NCBI GenBank assembly: GCA_012719015.1
Contig: JAAYBE010000013.1
Span: 1-14,964, forward strand
Origin: Actinomycetota bacterium
GTDB taxonomy: Bacteria; Actinomycetota; Thermoleophilia; UBA2241
Length of the DNA: 14,964 nucleotides
Direction: 5' to 3'
The position numbers and the translations under genes were made by a program. Positions 1 through 7,177 of the stretch are shown piece after piece. The notes below the pieces were generated by a model. The model was given only the letters and a program-made list of their open reading frames with translations. It had not been told where the DNA came from and searched no databases. Within the stretch, counting starts at the first letter, position 1, and each line of letters opens with the position of its first letter.

Positions 1-409
1 ACGGTCCGACCACCGAGAGGCTGACGATACTCCGGCAGTGCAGGAAGCTGAGCGGGACCAGCACCCCCCAATCGAGCACGTCGCCGTCGTCGGGTACGAC
101 GCTGATCCTGCGGTGGTCACCGGCCCGGGCCAGGAGCAGCTCGGCGAAGTGCACGTCGTTGTCGTAGCTGTAGGCGGCCTCCGGATGGCGGAAGCGCCCG
201 AAGTCGCCGTGAAGCCGGGATGCGGTCTTCACGGCGTGGGCCGCCTCGAAGCTGTCCGCATGTGGAGAGATGACGACGACGGTCTCGGGCTCCCCGACCG
301 AGGCGGCGAGCCTCTCCATCGCCGTCACCGTCGCGGCGACCTTGTTACGTGTGGTCCCCCCCACCTCGGGGATGAGCAGCGGAGGGTGGGGGCAGATGCA
401 GCCTTGCAA
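1..409 (-). CDS. LigB/MEMO-like class III extradiol dioxygenase family protein (N-terminal part, cut by window edge)
   Basis: The first 136 codons of a gene that runs off the left edge. The start is TTG at 409, chosen because GGAGG lies 7 nt upstream (417-421) and the reading begins directly with the conserved family N-terminus CxCPHPPLLIPEVGG (residues 4-18). A second family motif, ISPHAD, is at residues 47-52. By analogy with LigB and MEMO, His8 and His50 would be the first two metal-ligand histidines. A third block, LDWGVLVPL (112-120), matches a segment that as I recall usually reads LDHGxLVPL, so a histidine seems to be replaced by Trp114. The gene begins 23 nt after miaB and is probably co-transcribed with it. 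The family is related to aromatic-ring dioxygenases and to AmmeMemoRadiSam protein B, but no substrate can be named. Family assignment is fairly sure and function is unknown. The remaining ligand and the C-terminus lie outside the window. Confidence 0.8.
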   Translation of the reverse strand, partial: MQGCICPHPPLLIPEVGGTTRNKVAATVTAMERLAASVGEPETVVVISPHADSFEAAHAVKTASRLHGDFGRFRHPEAAYSYDNDVHFAELLLARAGDHRRISVVPDDGDVLDWGVLVPLSFLHCRSIVSLSVVGP

Positions 410-432
410 GACGACGCCTCCTTCTCGCCGGC

Positions 433-1767
433 TCAGACCGTGGTGCCGCGCAGCGTGGTGGAGGTCGCTGCGGTCACTTCCACGGTCACTATAGCACCGG
501 CGTCGGCGTCGCCGTCGAGATTGACCGTCACGTTCTGACGGGTGCGTCCCCGGTACAAGGCGCCGTCACGGCTGCGACCCTCCACGAGGACCTCGACCCG
601 GCGCCCGACCCAGGCGCGATGAGCGTCCAGCGCCTGCTGTTGCGTCAGCTCGATCAATCGCTCCACGCGCTCGCGTCGGAGCTCGAGCGGCACCTGATCG
701 GGGAGCCGCGCCGCCTGTGTGCCGGGACGGGCCGAGTACACGAAGGTGAAGGCGCCGTCGAAGGCGGCCTCGCGCACCAGGTCGAGGGTGTTCTCGAAGT
801 CCCGGTCGGTCTCGCCGGGGAAGCCCGCGATGAGGTCGGTGGTGATGCTCACCTCCGGCACCGCCTCTCTCAGCGCGTGGACACGCTCCAGGTACTGGGC
901 CGCCGTGTAGCCGCGGCGCATGGCGCGGAGCACCGCGTCGGAGCCCGCCTGCACCGGCAGGTGCACGTGCTCGCACACGCTCGGCAGGGTGGCGACGGCG
1001 GCGATGAGGTCGTCCCCGAGGTCCTTCGGGTGCGACGTCATGAAGCGGATGCGGTCCAGGCCCGGGAGCGCGTCGAGTTGCTGCAACAGCTCGGCGAAAC
1101 GCGCTCCCGGGGCGGCTCTGTCCGTCTCGAGGTCGAGTCCGTAGGCGTTGACGTTCTGGCCGAGCAGCGTGATCTCGCGCACGCCGTCGGCGACCAGGGC
1201 CTCAGCCGCCGCCACGAGCTCGGCCGGTGGACGGCTGCGCTCCGGACCGCGCACGTACGGCACGATGCAGTATGTGCAGAAGTTGGTGCAGCCGCTCATC
1301 ACCTGGAGCCACGCCTGGAACGGCCGCTCGCGTCGCCCGGTGAGTCCGCCGCTCAGCACGGGCCCGTCGTCGAAGTAGCCCGGCGGGCCCTGATCCGCCC
1401 GCCGGGCGGTCGCCCGCAGCAGCTCGGGGAGCCGATACAGGTTCTGCGGGCCGAGGGCGCCGTCGACGAACGGGAAGCGGGTGAAGAGGTCCGTCTGCTC
1501 GGCCTGCAGCAGGCAGCCCGTCACGAGCACCAGACGCGAAGGGTCAGACCGCTTGAGACGAGCCGCCGTGCCGAGATGCCCGGCGAGCCTCTCGTCGGCG
1601 CTCCTGCGCACGGTACAGGTGTTGTAGACGAGCACGTCGGCCGCGTCGGGTGCGTCGACCTGCTCCAGCCCCTCCGCCTCGAGGAGCGCCCGGATGCGCT
1701 CGGCGTCATGGTCGTTCATCTGACAGCCGAACGAGCGGAGGTAATAGCGGCCCTGCATGACGGTCAC
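433..1767 (-). CDS. miaB: MiaB, tRNA-2-methylthio-N6-(dimethylallyl)adenosine-37 synthase
   Basis: A radical SAM methylthiotransferase that adds a methylthio group to isopentenyl-A37 next to the anticodon of tRNAs reading UNN codons. The 444-residue product has the full family layout. The N-terminal UPF0004 domain has three cluster cysteines, C15 (in FGCQMN), C51 (in NTCTVR) and C85 (in TGCLLQ). The radical SAM CxxxCxxC motif is C160, C164 and C167 (GCTNFCTYC), and a C-terminal TRAM-like RNA-binding segment follows from about residue 375. The FGCQMN opening favours MiaB over RimO, which has GCPKN. The given start is GTG at 1767. ATG at 1758 (fourth codon) is an equally reasonable alternative and neither has a strong ribosome binding site. 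The gene follows rny after 51 nt that contain a stable hairpin. Length and motifs are normal. Confidence 0.96.
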   Translation of the reverse strand: MTVMQGRYYLRSFGCQMNDHDAERIRALLEAEGLEQVDAPDAADVLVYNTCTVRRSADERLAGHLGTAARLKRSDPSRLVLVTGCLLQAEQTDLFTRFPFVDGALGPQNLYRLPELLRATARRADQGPPGYFDDGPVLSGGLTGRRERPFQAWLQVMSGCTNFCTYCIVPYVRGPERSRPPAELVAAAEALVADGVREITLLGQNVNAYGLDLETDRAAPGARFAELLQQLDALPGLDRIRFMTSHPKDLGDDLIAAVATLPSVCEHVHLPVQAGSDAVLRAMRRGYTAAQYLERVHALREAVPEVSITTDLIAGFPGETDRDFENTLDLVREAAFDGAFTFVYSARPGTQAARLPDQVPLELRRERVERLIELTQQQALDAHRAWVGRRVEVLVEGRSRDGALYRGRTRQNVTVNLDGDADAGAIVTVEVTAATSTTLRGTTV

Positions 1768-1782
1768 TGCGTGGCGGACGTT

Positions 1783-1815
1783 GGTCGCGCGCCGGGAGGT
1801 CGTCCGGCCGCGACC
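1783..1815 (-). other. Stable hairpin in the rny-miaB gap, no U-tract
   Basis: On the minus strand GGTCGC (1815-1810) pairs with GCGACC (1788-1783), and an inner GCCGG/CCGGC helix extends the stem around a loop of about 8 nt. No T-run follows, so it is not a classical intrinsic terminator. It ends 16 nt before the GTG start of miaB. It could be a processing site, a 3'-end stabiliser for rny mRNA, or a brake on miaB translation. In DNA this GC-rich a chance hairpin is also possible. Confidence 0.4.
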
Positions 1816-1818
1816 CGC

Positions 1819-3351
1819 TTACTTGGCGATCTCCACCGCGCGGCTCTCGCGGATGACCGTGACGCGGATCTGGCCCGGGTAGTCCAGCTGGTCCTCGATG
1901 TCGCGCGCGATCTCGTGCGCCAGCAGCGCGGTCGCATCGTCGTCGATCTCGCCCGGTTTGACCATGACGCGGACCTCGCGGCCCGCCTGCATCGCGAAGC
2001 ACCGCTCGACGCCCTTCTTGCTCTCGGCGATCTGCTCCAGCGACTCCAGCCGCTGGATGTAGTTCTCCAGCGACTCGCGACGGGCTCCGGGACGAGCGGC
2101 GCTGACGGCGTCGGCGGCCTGCACCAGCACCGCCTCCACCGTCTGCGGCTCGACGTCCTGGTGGTGCGCCTGGATCGCGTGGCAGACGCTCTGCGACTCC
2201 TTGTACTTCTTGCAGAGCTGATGGGAGATGTTCGCGTGAGATCCGTCGACCTCGTGGTCCACAGCCTTGCCGATGTCGTGCAACAACCCGGCGCGCTTGG
2301 CGATCTTGACGTTGGCGCCCAGCTCGGCCGCCATGATGCCGGCGAGGTGGGCCACCTCGACGGAGTGGTTGAGCACGTTCTGGCCGTAGCTGGTGCGGTA
2401 CTTGAGGCGCCCGAGGACCCTGACCAAATCGGGCGCCACGCCATGCACGTTCGTGTCGAAGCAGGCCTGCTCCCCGGCCTCCTCCATGGCGGCCTCGACC
2501 TCAGCCTTCGCCTGAGCGTACGTCTCCTCGATGCGGGCCGGGTGGATGCGACCGTCGGTGATGAGCTTGGTCAGTGTGAGTCGGGCGGTCTCCCGTCGCA
2601 CGCCGTCGAAGCCCGACAGCACGACGGCCTCGGGTGTGTCGTCGATGATGAAGTCGATGCCCGTGATGTTCTCGAGCGTGCGGATGTTGCGACCCTCGCG
2701 TCCGATGATGCGGCCCTTCATGTCGTCGGACGGCAGGTTGACGACGGAGACCGTGGTCTCGGCGACGTGATCGGCCGCCGTGCGCTGGATGCTCAGCGAG
2801 AGGACGTTGCGGGCGCGCCGGTCGGCCTCCCTGCGCGCCTCCTCCTCCACCTGACGCACGAGCTTGGCCATCTCGTGGCGCGCCTCGTCCTCCGTCTGTT
2901 TGAGCAGCATCTCCTTGGCCTGCGCGGCACTGAGGCCGGAGATGCGCTCGAGCTGCATCATGGCCTCGATGTGGGCCTGGTTCGCCTCGTCCGAGAGGCG
3001 CTGACTGTTGGCGTCGCGGTCACGGATGGATTGCTCACGCCGATCCTGCTCCGCGGCCCGGGCGTCGATGGCCTCCTCGCGCTGGAGGATGCGCTGCTCG
3101 GACTTCGCCAGCTCCTCGCGCCGGTCACGCAGTTCGCCCTCCACCTCGCTCCGGACCCGGTGGACCTCCTCCTTGGCCTCGAGTCGGGCTTCCTTGAGCA
3201 CCGTCTCGGCCTCGCGGCGCGAGTCCTTCAGCATCTTCTCGGCCTCACGCTCGGCTCCGGCGAGCTTGCCCGAGGCGACGTTGCGGCGGATGAAGTAACC
3301 CACCGCCACGCCCACTGCGAGGCCGATCACGAGAAACACGGCTGTCATCAT
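1819..3351 (-). CDS. rny: RNase Y, membrane-anchored endoribonuclease
   Basis: An endoribonuclease that starts mRNA decay from the inner face of the membrane. The 510-residue product has the full RNase Y order. One N-terminal membrane helix (about 3-20) is followed by a long charged coiled coil (about 25-185). A KH RNA-binding domain follows with GRIIGREG at 213-220. Next comes an HD hydrolase domain with His329, the metal-binding pair His358-Asp359 (LLHDIGK) and Asp414 (QAADAVSAA). A C-terminal domain ends at the TAA stop. Two adjacent ATGs are possible starts. The first, at 3351, is preferred because AAGGG lies 9 nt upstream. The frame stays open upstream to a GTG at 3417, but that extension would translate the terminator hairpin, so it is rejected. 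An intrinsic terminator ends 32 nt before the start, so rny probably needs read-through of that terminator. Confidence 0.97.
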   Translation of the reverse strand: MMTAVFLVIGLAVGVAVGYFIRRNVASGKLAGAEREAEKMLKDSRREAETVLKEARLEAKEEVHRVRSEVEGELRDRREELAKSEQRILQREEAIDARAAEQDRREQSIRDRDANSQRLSDEANQAHIEAMMQLERISGLSAAQAKEMLLKQTEDEARHEMAKLVRQVEEEARREADRRARNVLSLSIQRTAADHVAETTVSVVNLPSDDMKGRIIGREGRNIRTLENITGIDFIIDDTPEAVVLSGFDGVRRETARLTLTKLITDGRIHPARIEETYAQAKAEVEAAMEEAGEQACFDTNVHGVAPDLVRVLGRLKYRTSYGQNVLNHSVEVAHLAGIMAAELGANVKIAKRAGLLHDIGKAVDHEVDGSHANISHQLCKKYKESQSVCHAIQAHHQDVEPQTVEAVLVQAADAVSAARPGARRESLENYIQRLESLEQIAESKKGVERCFAMQAGREVRVMVKPGEIDDDATALLAHEIARDIEDQLDYPGQIRVTVIRESRAVEIAK

Positions 3352-3383
3352 CGTCTCTGTCCCTTCACCAGTCGCGCGGCACG

Positions 3384-3409
3384 AAAAAGGCCGGGCAACG
3401 TGCCCGGCC
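3384..3409 (-). terminator. Rho-independent terminator between recX and rny
   Basis: On the minus strand a perfect 9-bp stem, GGCCGGGCA (3409-3401) with TGCCCGGCC (3397-3389), encloses a 3-nt loop and is followed directly by TTTTT (3388-3384). It is the only classical intrinsic terminator seen in the window. It ends the recX-side transcript, or the RNA started from the promoter at 3619-3648. Its U-tract ends 32 nt before the rny ATG, which is unusually close to a downstream start and points to either a discrete small RNA or attenuation of rny. Confidence 0.88.
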
Positions 3410-3612
3410 AGTGCCACGCTCGCACGTGCACCGCGATACCCGGTCCGGATGCAGGGACGCCCAGGGGTCGGACGAGTCAGTGGTGGGCAGGACCTCCCGG
3501 ATGCCTCATCGTCGACCCCTCATCTATCGGTTGAACCGGCTCGGCGCCGCAGCGCCGTGTGTATCGCTGCGCAGAAGCGAGAGTGGACACCATGCACGCA
3601 CACAAGTCGCGT
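3384..3612 (-). ncRNA. Candidate structured small RNA or rny leader RNA
   Basis: A stretch of about 230 nt bounded by a SigA-like promoter (start site near 3612) and the intrinsic terminator. No open frame here looks like a gene. Hand folding gives helices that are all nested: GUGUCACGC (3617-3609) with GCGUGGCAC (3419-3411), UGUGCGUGCA (3602-3593) with UGCACGUGCG (3430-3421), GCGAUAC (3567-3561) with GUAUCGC (3439-3433), CCGGUUC (3539-3533) with GGACCGG (3446-3440), GAUG (3524-3521) with CAUC (3451-3448), and AGGGGUCG (3520-3513) with CGACCCCU (3470-3463). A local CGGCGC-UGCG-GCGCCG hairpin lies at 3557-3542. The outermost helix shortens to 4 bp if transcription begins at 3612. The rod with joined ends recalls 6S RNA, but I recognise no diagnostic family sequence. 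It could instead be a cis-acting leader of rny. I found no SRP, RNase P, tmRNA or tRNA signature. Confidence 0.55.
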
Positions 3613-3618
3613 GACACG

Positions 3619-3648
3619 ATAGTACGTGACCGTGGCGCGCCCCGTCAA
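3619..3648 (-). promoter_or_regulatory. SigA-type promoter at the end of recX
   Basis: On the minus strand TTGACG (3648-3643) is the -35 box and TACTAT (3624-3619) the -10 box, separated by 18 bp. Transcription would begin near 3612. The -35 box contains the recX TGA stop (3647-3645), so the two signals share bases. This is the best sigma-70-class promoter match I see in the window, and it reads into the structured RNA and then toward rny. Confidence 0.7.
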
Positions 3649-4277
3649 TTCGGGACGTCGCGGGGATGTTCGGCCCAGATGCGGACGGCCGCGTGAGCCG
3701 AGGCGCTGGAGAAGCCCCGCCGGAGCAGCGCCTGGAGCGCGCGCCGGCGGGCCGCGTCGAGCGGGGCCTTCGGGACGCCACGACGCCGTAGCAGCGCGAG
3801 CGCGCGTTCGAGCTCGTCGCCCTCGTCCTGGACGCCCAAGGCCTCGTCTGCGTCGGCCGACGGCACACCGAGCTCGCGCAGGCCCCGGCGGATGCGCGCG
3901 TCGCCCCAGCCCGCCAGCCGGCGTTTGTCGGCCGTGTAGCTGCGTGCGAAGGCGGCGTCGTCGATGAACCCCTCCGCCGTGAGGCGCTCGAGCAACTCGT
4001 CCACGGCGCCGGGCTCGTGCTGCTTGGCGAGGAGCCGCCGGCGCAGCTCCTCGCGGCTCCTGGCCCGGTGGCCGAGCAGACGATAGGCGTCGCCGGTGAT
4101 GCGTTCGGCCGAGGCCGAGGCGCGGATCTCCGCGAGGTCGTCGTCGGTGAGCTCGCGGCCTTTGAACAGGCGCCAGCGGGCCACGAGCGCCTCGCTCACG
4201 ACGCACACGTACTCCGCGTCGACGTGGAGCGCCACTCCCCCGCGGCGAGTGGCGCGCAGGGCGGTGACGACCGGCAC
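3645..4277 (-). CDS. recX: RecX, regulatory protein for RecA
   Basis: RecX binds the RecA filament and limits or modulates recombination. The 210-residue product is rich in Arg and Leu and shows the repeated three-helix pattern of the family. Recognisable parts are YRLLGHRARSREELRRRLL (64-82), LTAEGFIDDAAFARSYTADK (98-117) and a C-terminal repeat with ALLRRRGVPKAPLD (about 161-174) ending near LLRRGFSSASA. The start is GTG at 4277, two bases after the recA TAG stop, so translation is probably coupled to recA. Position directly after recA is the usual arrangement and strongly supports the call. The stop codon lies inside the -35 box of the next promoter. Residues 1-55 are less conserved, so a shorter N-terminus cannot be excluded. 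Confidence 0.93.
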   Translation of the reverse strand: MPVVTALRATRRGGVALHVDAEYVCVVSEALVARWRLFKGRELTDDDLAEIRASASAERITGDAYRLLGHRARSREELRRRLLAKQHEPGAVDELLERLTAEGFIDDAAFARSYTADKRRLAGWGDARIRRGLRELGVPSADADEALGVQDEGDELERALALLRRRGVPKAPLDAARRRALQALLRRGFSSASAHAAVRIWAEHPRDVPN

Positions 4278-4279
4278 GA

Positions 4280-5350
<1,071 letters not shown>

Positions 5351-5369
5351 GGTGGCGCTCCTCTCTCGC

Positions 5370-5930
5370 TCAGGACGCGGGGAAGTCCGCCAGCGGAGTG
5401 TGCACGGCTCCGGTGGGTTCCAGGTGGCTACTATACAGGACCATCCGGACGACACAAAACTCCCCGATGTTGACATTTTGCAGGGAAAACGGGTGACCAG
5501 GGCGACGGAATCTGGCCACGGTCACGTGGGGCAGCCAGCGGCGCGTCTCCGGCTCGTACAGCCCTGCATCGGCGAGCCGGGAGGACACCGCGGCCTGCAG
5601 GTCGCGCAGGCTCCCGGTGGCATCCTCCAGCTCGAGTGCGACCACCCTGCGCCGTCCGTGGGCGGGCAGGAACACGGGCCCTTTGAAGCCGGCCTCCGCC
5701 GCCGACCACGTGACCGATGCGAGGACGCCTTCGAGCTCCGGTACGCGGTCGGCGTCGACGTCGCCGAGGAACGCGAGCGTGAGATGCGGGGGAGCCACGA
5801 TGCGGAGGTCGTCGCGTCGTCCGAGTTCACGGTGCTGCCACTCCTCGAGCGCCTGCTGCACCGCCGGCGGCAGGGCGCAGGCCACGAAGAGGCGCAGCCG
5901 TCGGGGTTCGTCCGGTGCCGCGCGGCTCAC
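5370..5930 (-). CDS. thpR: ThpR, RNA 2',3'-cyclic phosphodiesterase (2H superfamily)
   Basis: Opens 2',3'-cyclic phosphates on RNA ends; the family was first named for 2'-5' RNA ligase activity. The 186-residue protein has the two catalytic HxTx motifs of the 2H superfamily, HLTL at residues 49-52 and HVTV at 135-138, and the family's LRLFVACALP opening (12-21). Spacing between the motifs and total length are normal. The start is GTG at 5930, giving a 4-nt GTGA overlap with the cinA stop and hence probable translational coupling. About 100 nt at the 3' end are visibly richer in A and T than the surroundings and hold the candidate recA promoter. The physiological substrate in bacteria is not well defined. 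Confidence 0.93.
   Translation of the reverse strand: MSRAAPDEPRRLRLFVACALPPAVQQALEEWQHRELGRRDDLRIVAPPHLTLAFLGDVDADRVPELEGVLASVTWSAAEAGFKGPVFLPAHGRRRVVALELEDATGSLRDLQAAVSSRLADAGLYEPETRRWLPHVTVARFRRPGHPFSLQNVNIGEFCVVRMVLYSSHLEPTGAVHTPLADFPAS
5430..5457 (-). promoter_or_regulatory. Candidate recA promoter inside thpR
   Basis: On the minus strand TTGTGT (5457-5452) and TATAGT (5435-5430) are 16 bp apart, within an AT-richer patch at the end of the thpR coding region. TATAGT is one base from the consensus -10. A transcript would start near 5423 and have a leader of about 70 nt before the recA TTG. This would allow recA to be expressed apart from the upstream operon. I saw no GAAC-N4-GTTC LexA box next to it, nor a clear PafBC-type promoter. 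Confidence 0.45.
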
Positions 5931-7177
5931 CGGGTGAGTGCCTCGCGCAGAAGGTGGAGGGCGCCGGTGGCGGCAAAGGCACGGACCGTCTCACGGTCGC
6001 CGTAGAACTCGGACCGGCGCACTCGGGTGCCGTCGGGTCCGGCGCAGCCGAGATACACGAGGCCCACCGGTTTGGCCGGCGTGCCGCCGTCCGGACCCGC
6101 CACGCCCGTGATGGAGAGGCCGAACTCGGTGTGCAGGGCCTTTCGGACGCCTTCCGCCATGGCGCCGGCCACCTCCCCGGAGACGGCGCCGTACCGGCTC
6201 AGCAGCTCGGAGGGGACCCCCAGGAGGTCTCTCTTGGCCTGGTCGGAGTAACTGATCACCCCGCCCTCGAAATACCGGGAGCTGCCCGGGCGGGCCGTGA
6301 GGCGGCCGCCGAGCGACCCTCCGGTGCACGACTCGGCCACGGCGAGCGTGGTGCCGCCGCCGCGCAGCCGGTCGGCGACGATGTCGTCCACGGTCCGGCC
6401 GTCGGTGGAGTACACGGGCGCGCCCGCCTCGAGTGCCGCGACGAGAGCGTCGGCCTGGCTCTGAGGGCCGGGCGCACGAGGGTGACGCAGACGGACGGTC
6501 ACCTCTCCCCCACCGACGTTGATCCCCATCTCGAGGAGGTCGTACGGAAGGGCCTCGATGACGGGTGCGACCTGCTGCTCGCCGACGCCGAACACGCGGA
6601 CCGTCCGGACGACGACATCGGGGAAGAACCTTTCGCGCTCGAGGGCGGCGGCGGTCCCGGTCCACATGGTCCGGAACTCGTAGGGTACCCCGGGGTACGC
6701 GAAGACACGTGTCCGGCCGGTGCGCGCGGCGATGCCGGGGGCGATCCCGGCTGGAGGCAGGGCGTCGGAGCCCACCGGCAGCCTTGCCTGACGTCGAGCC
6801 AGGGCGAAGACCTCGTCGAAGTCGAGGCGGCGGCGGGCCGCGAGGGCGCGCACGCCCTTCTCGAGGTGCTCGAGTGCGGTCTGGTCCTCGGCAAGTCCGA
6901 CTCCCAGAGCCTCTGCCAGGCACTCCGCCGTGAGATCGTCGTGCGTGGTCCCGAGGCCGCCCCCCACCACCAGCAGGTCCGGCTCGGCCTCCAGGGCATG
7001 CCGGAACGCCGCCGTGAGTCTCCGCCGGTCGTCGGCGACGGTCAGGCGCATCAGCACCTTGACGCCACGGCGGCTCAGATCGTCGCAGACGAAGTCGCCG
7101 TTGGTGTCCCTGGTGCGGCCGTCGAGCAGCTCGTTGCCGCTCAGGACGACGGCGGCGCGGGGCGCTTCGAACGGCAT
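5927..7177 (-). CDS. cinA: CinA family protein: N-terminal MoaB/MogA-like domain plus nicotinamide-nucleotide amidase domain
   Basis: Full-length 416-residue CinA. The N-terminal MoaB/MogA-like domain (about 1-170) has GNELLDGRTRDTN (14-26) and VGGGLGTTHDDLT (71-83). In related CinA enzymes this domain is an ADP-ribose pyrophosphatase. The C-terminal PncC domain (about 262-416) has AESCTGG (281-287) with the presumed catalytic serine, followed by FEGGVISYS (303-311), GAVSGEVA (330-337) and ITGVAGPDGGTPAKPVG (356-372). It deamidates nicotinamide mononucleotide to nicotinate mononucleotide for NAD salvage. The start is ATG at 7177, overlapping the pgsA stop by one base (TGATG). The end overlaps thpR by 4 nt. 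Co-location with recA is common in several phyla. Slight departures from the usual N-terminal motifs are GNELL for GDELL and GTTHDD for GPTHDD. Confidence 0.94.
   Translation of the reverse strand: MPFEAPRAAVVLSGNELLDGRTRDTNGDFVCDDLSRRGVKVLMRLTVADDRRRLTAAFRHALEAEPDLLVVGGGLGTTHDDLTAECLAEALGVGLAEDQTALEHLEKGVRALAARRRLDFDEVFALARRQARLPVGSDALPPAGIAPGIAARTGRTRVFAYPGVPYEFRTMWTGTAAALERERFFPDVVVRTVRVFGVGEQQVAPVIEALPYDLLEMGINVGGGEVTVRLRHPRAPGPQSQADALVAALEAGAPVYSTDGRTVDDIVADRLRGGGTTLAVAESCTGGSLGGRLTARPGSSRYFEGGVISYSDQAKRDLLGVPSELLSRYGAVSGEVAGAMAEGVRKALHTEFGLSITGVAGPDGGTPAKPVGLVYLGCAGPDGTRVRRSEFYGDRETVRAFAATGALHLLREALTR

Noticed and set aside
3352..3417. N-terminal extension of RNase Y to GTG at 3417
   Set aside because: The extra codons would run through the terminator stem and U-tract, the extension is not RNase Y sequence, and a good ribosome binding site lies directly before ATG 3351.
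3405..3422. GUGGCACUGG near the terminator, suggesting a T-box or cobalamin riboswitch
   Set aside because: It lacks the T-box core (UGGNACCGCG) and the specifier-stem features. The conserved cobalamin core elements are missing, and the downstream gene is not an aminoacyl-tRNA or cobalamin gene.
619..3534. A 971-codon open frame on the plus strand opposite miaB and rny
   Set aside because: It mirrors genes with strong family matches on the minus strand. Its translation is rich in Arg, His, Leu, Val and Asp with no domain motif. Long antisense frames are expected with GC-biased codons.
3525..3545. T-arm-like GGTTCAA segment and a CCCACCA sequence nearby (3489-3481), suggesting a tRNA or tmRNA
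   Set aside because: The stem around GGTTCAA is only 3-4 bp with a wrong loop size, no acceptor or anticodon arms can be built, and CCCACCA is not placed at the end of a paired acceptor stem.
5351..5476. N-terminal extension of RecA upstream of TTG 5350
   Set aside because: The extension overlaps the end of thpR and has no RecA similarity. AGGAG 7 nt before the TTG fixes the start.
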